From: Nitrospirota bacterium
GTDB taxonomy: Bacteria; Nitrospirota; Thermodesulfovibrionia; JACRGW01
Length of the DNA: 5,943 nt
Assembly (NCBI GenBank): GCA_016212195.1
Contig: JACRGW010000041.1
Coordinates: 1 to 5,943, forward strand
Direction: 5' to 3'
Shown here: positions 5,085 through 5,943 of the stretch, in pieces
Position numbering within the stretch: position 1 is the first letter of the stretch
How the letters are laid out: each line of letters opens with the position of its first letter
The notes under the pieces: generated by a model
The model's database searches: none
Told to the model about the DNA's origin: nothing
What the model saw: the letters and a program-made list of their open reading frames with translations, nothing else
Translations under genes and position numbers: made by a program

Positions 5085-5943
5085 AAGACATTTATACATC
5101 GGCCTAATAAGCGGTATTGTCACATTCCTCTTCAGCCTTCTTCCTGTAGCTGAACTCCTTGAGCTTAAAGGCTATGACCTTTTTTATCTTATTAAGAAAC
5201 ATGGGCATCCACCCGATGATATTGTTATTGTTGCCATCGACGAGCCATCCTTTGCAGAATTAGAAAAACAATGGCCCTGGCCGAGGGGCCTCCATGCAAG
5301 GCTTATTGACACCCTGAAAAAAGAGGGCGCCTCGGTAATTGGGCTGGATATCATCTTCTCCGAACCTTCCCAAATTGAAGAAGACAGGGCTTTATCAGAT
5401 GCTATTAAAAGGGCAGGTAATGTTGTTCTGGCCTCTGATATAGAGATGATAAAAGATAAGCGATATACCCAGGAGATGGTTATCGAACCTATATCCATTT
5501 TGAAAGAAGGGGCTTTTATAGGATTCGTTACCATTCCTGTGGACAGGGACAATGTGGTGAGGAGATTTTATCCCCTCAAGGAAGGCGAGAGGCTTTTTGC
5601 TGAAGAGATAACACATCTTTATTCCAAAAAGATTTATCAGGTTCCAGAAGGTGCATATATATCTTATTCAGGTCCTCAAAGGGGTTTTAATACTATTTCC
5701 TATTATCAGGCGTTGAAGCCATCTGTTTTTCTGCCGCAGAACTTCTTTAGAGGAAAGATTGTCCTTGTTGGTAAATCCATCAAGACAACGCCAGAACCAG
5801 GGAGACCAGGACCTGATCTTTTTGCAACTCCCTATCTCTTCTCCAGTAAAGAAGGTGGCCTCATGAATGGTGTAGAGATCCAGGCAAACATGGTGAATAA
5901 TCATCTCAGAGGTAAATTTGTGATGAGGTTTAGCCGATTTGGA
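5059..5943 (+). CDS. CHASE2-domain sensor protein, N-terminal part (runs off the window)
   Basis: The frame is open from ATG 5059 to the last base: 295 residues, with the C-terminus missing. Residues 11-31 are a membrane anchor (LYIGLISGIVTFLFSLLPV). Residues about 35-285 are an extracytoplasmic CHASE2 domain, with hallmarks in order: D53-D-I-V-I-V-A-I-D-E, W72-P-W-P-R76, a G-A-x-V-I-G-L-D-I-I-F segment at 90-100, G232-K-I-V-L-V-G, and G271-V-E-I-Q-A-N-M at the end. In known proteins CHASE2 is followed by about three membrane helices and then an output domain: a class III adenylate/guanylate cyclase, histidine kinase, diguanylate cyclase or Ser/Thr kinase. That part is not visible here. The start lies 26 nt inside the preceding gene, with CAGG at 5048-5051 as a ribosome-binding site; later starts would remove the membrane anchor. 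Neighbouring CNB proteins favour a nucleotide cyclase, but this is inference. Confidence 0.88.
   Translation, partial: MLQWSIDFRRHLYIGLISGIVTFLFSLLPVAELLELKGYDLFYLIKKHGHPPDDIVIVAIDEPSFAELEKQWPWPRGLHARLIDTLKKEGASVIGLDIIFSEPSQIEEDRALSDAIKRAGNVVLASDIEMIKDKRYTQEMVIEPISILKEGAFIGFVTIPVDRDNVVRRFYPLKEGERLFAEEITHLYSKKIYQVPEGAYISYSGPQRGFNTISYYQALKPSVFLPQNFFRGKIVLVGKSIKTTPEPGRPGPDLFATPYLFSSKEGGLMNGVEIQANMVNNHLRGKFVMRFSRFG

Noticed and set aside
5184..5552. Minus-strand open frame of 122 codons
   Set aside because: It is the shadow of the CHASE2 domain, whose + strand reading contains the full set of family motifs.

Overview
The window reads as a Gram-negative, probably environmental bacterium. Two genes encode outer-membrane or periplasm-facing proteins: one has a signal peptide and a C-terminal beta-barrel ending in Phe, the other is an extracytoplasmic CHASE2 sensor. 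The main genes are moderate in GC (roughly 45-50% where I counted by hand) and lean on AGG/AGA arginine and ATA isoleucine codons. That fits deep-branching groups such as Nitrospirota or Desulfobacterota-like lineages, but the sequence alone does not settle the phylum.

Layout, all on the + strand. Positions 1-120 are a GC-rich (about 63%) flank with no gene I can support. Positions 121-222 are an AT-rich (about 32% GC) regulatory region. It holds a perfect CRP-type palindrome (TGTGA-N6-TCACA), two weaker copies, a plausible extended -10 promoter and a near-perfect Shine-Dalgarno sequence. These serve a 68-residue protein (223-429) that resembles the NHLP-clan family of putative RiPP precursors. 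An 8-codon mini-ORF (434-460) with its own good ribosome-binding site follows. Then come a stand-alone cyclic-nucleotide-binding protein (478-903), a full CRP/FNR-family regulator (907-1596), a 1163-residue FecR-TPR-beta-barrel fusion protein (1593-5084), and the first 295 residues of a CHASE2 sensor protein (5059 to the window end).

Spacing suggests one transcription unit from about 200 onward. The gaps are 48 nt and 3 nt, followed by overlaps of 4 and 26 nt, and I see no terminator between genes.

How the parts may work together: the CRP-like regulator carries the same DNA-reading residues as E. coli CRP (Arg-Glu-x3-Arg), and the sites upstream of the small protein are CRP-type TGTGA sites, so sensor, regulator and target plausibly sit together. 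CHASE2 domains often feed class III nucleotide cyclases. If the unseen part of the last gene is a cyclase, the locus would be a self-contained envelope-sensing cyclic-nucleotide circuit driving a small putative peptide precursor and its own signalling genes. The cyclase, the peptide modification and the single-operon model are inference; the domains and sites are read directly.
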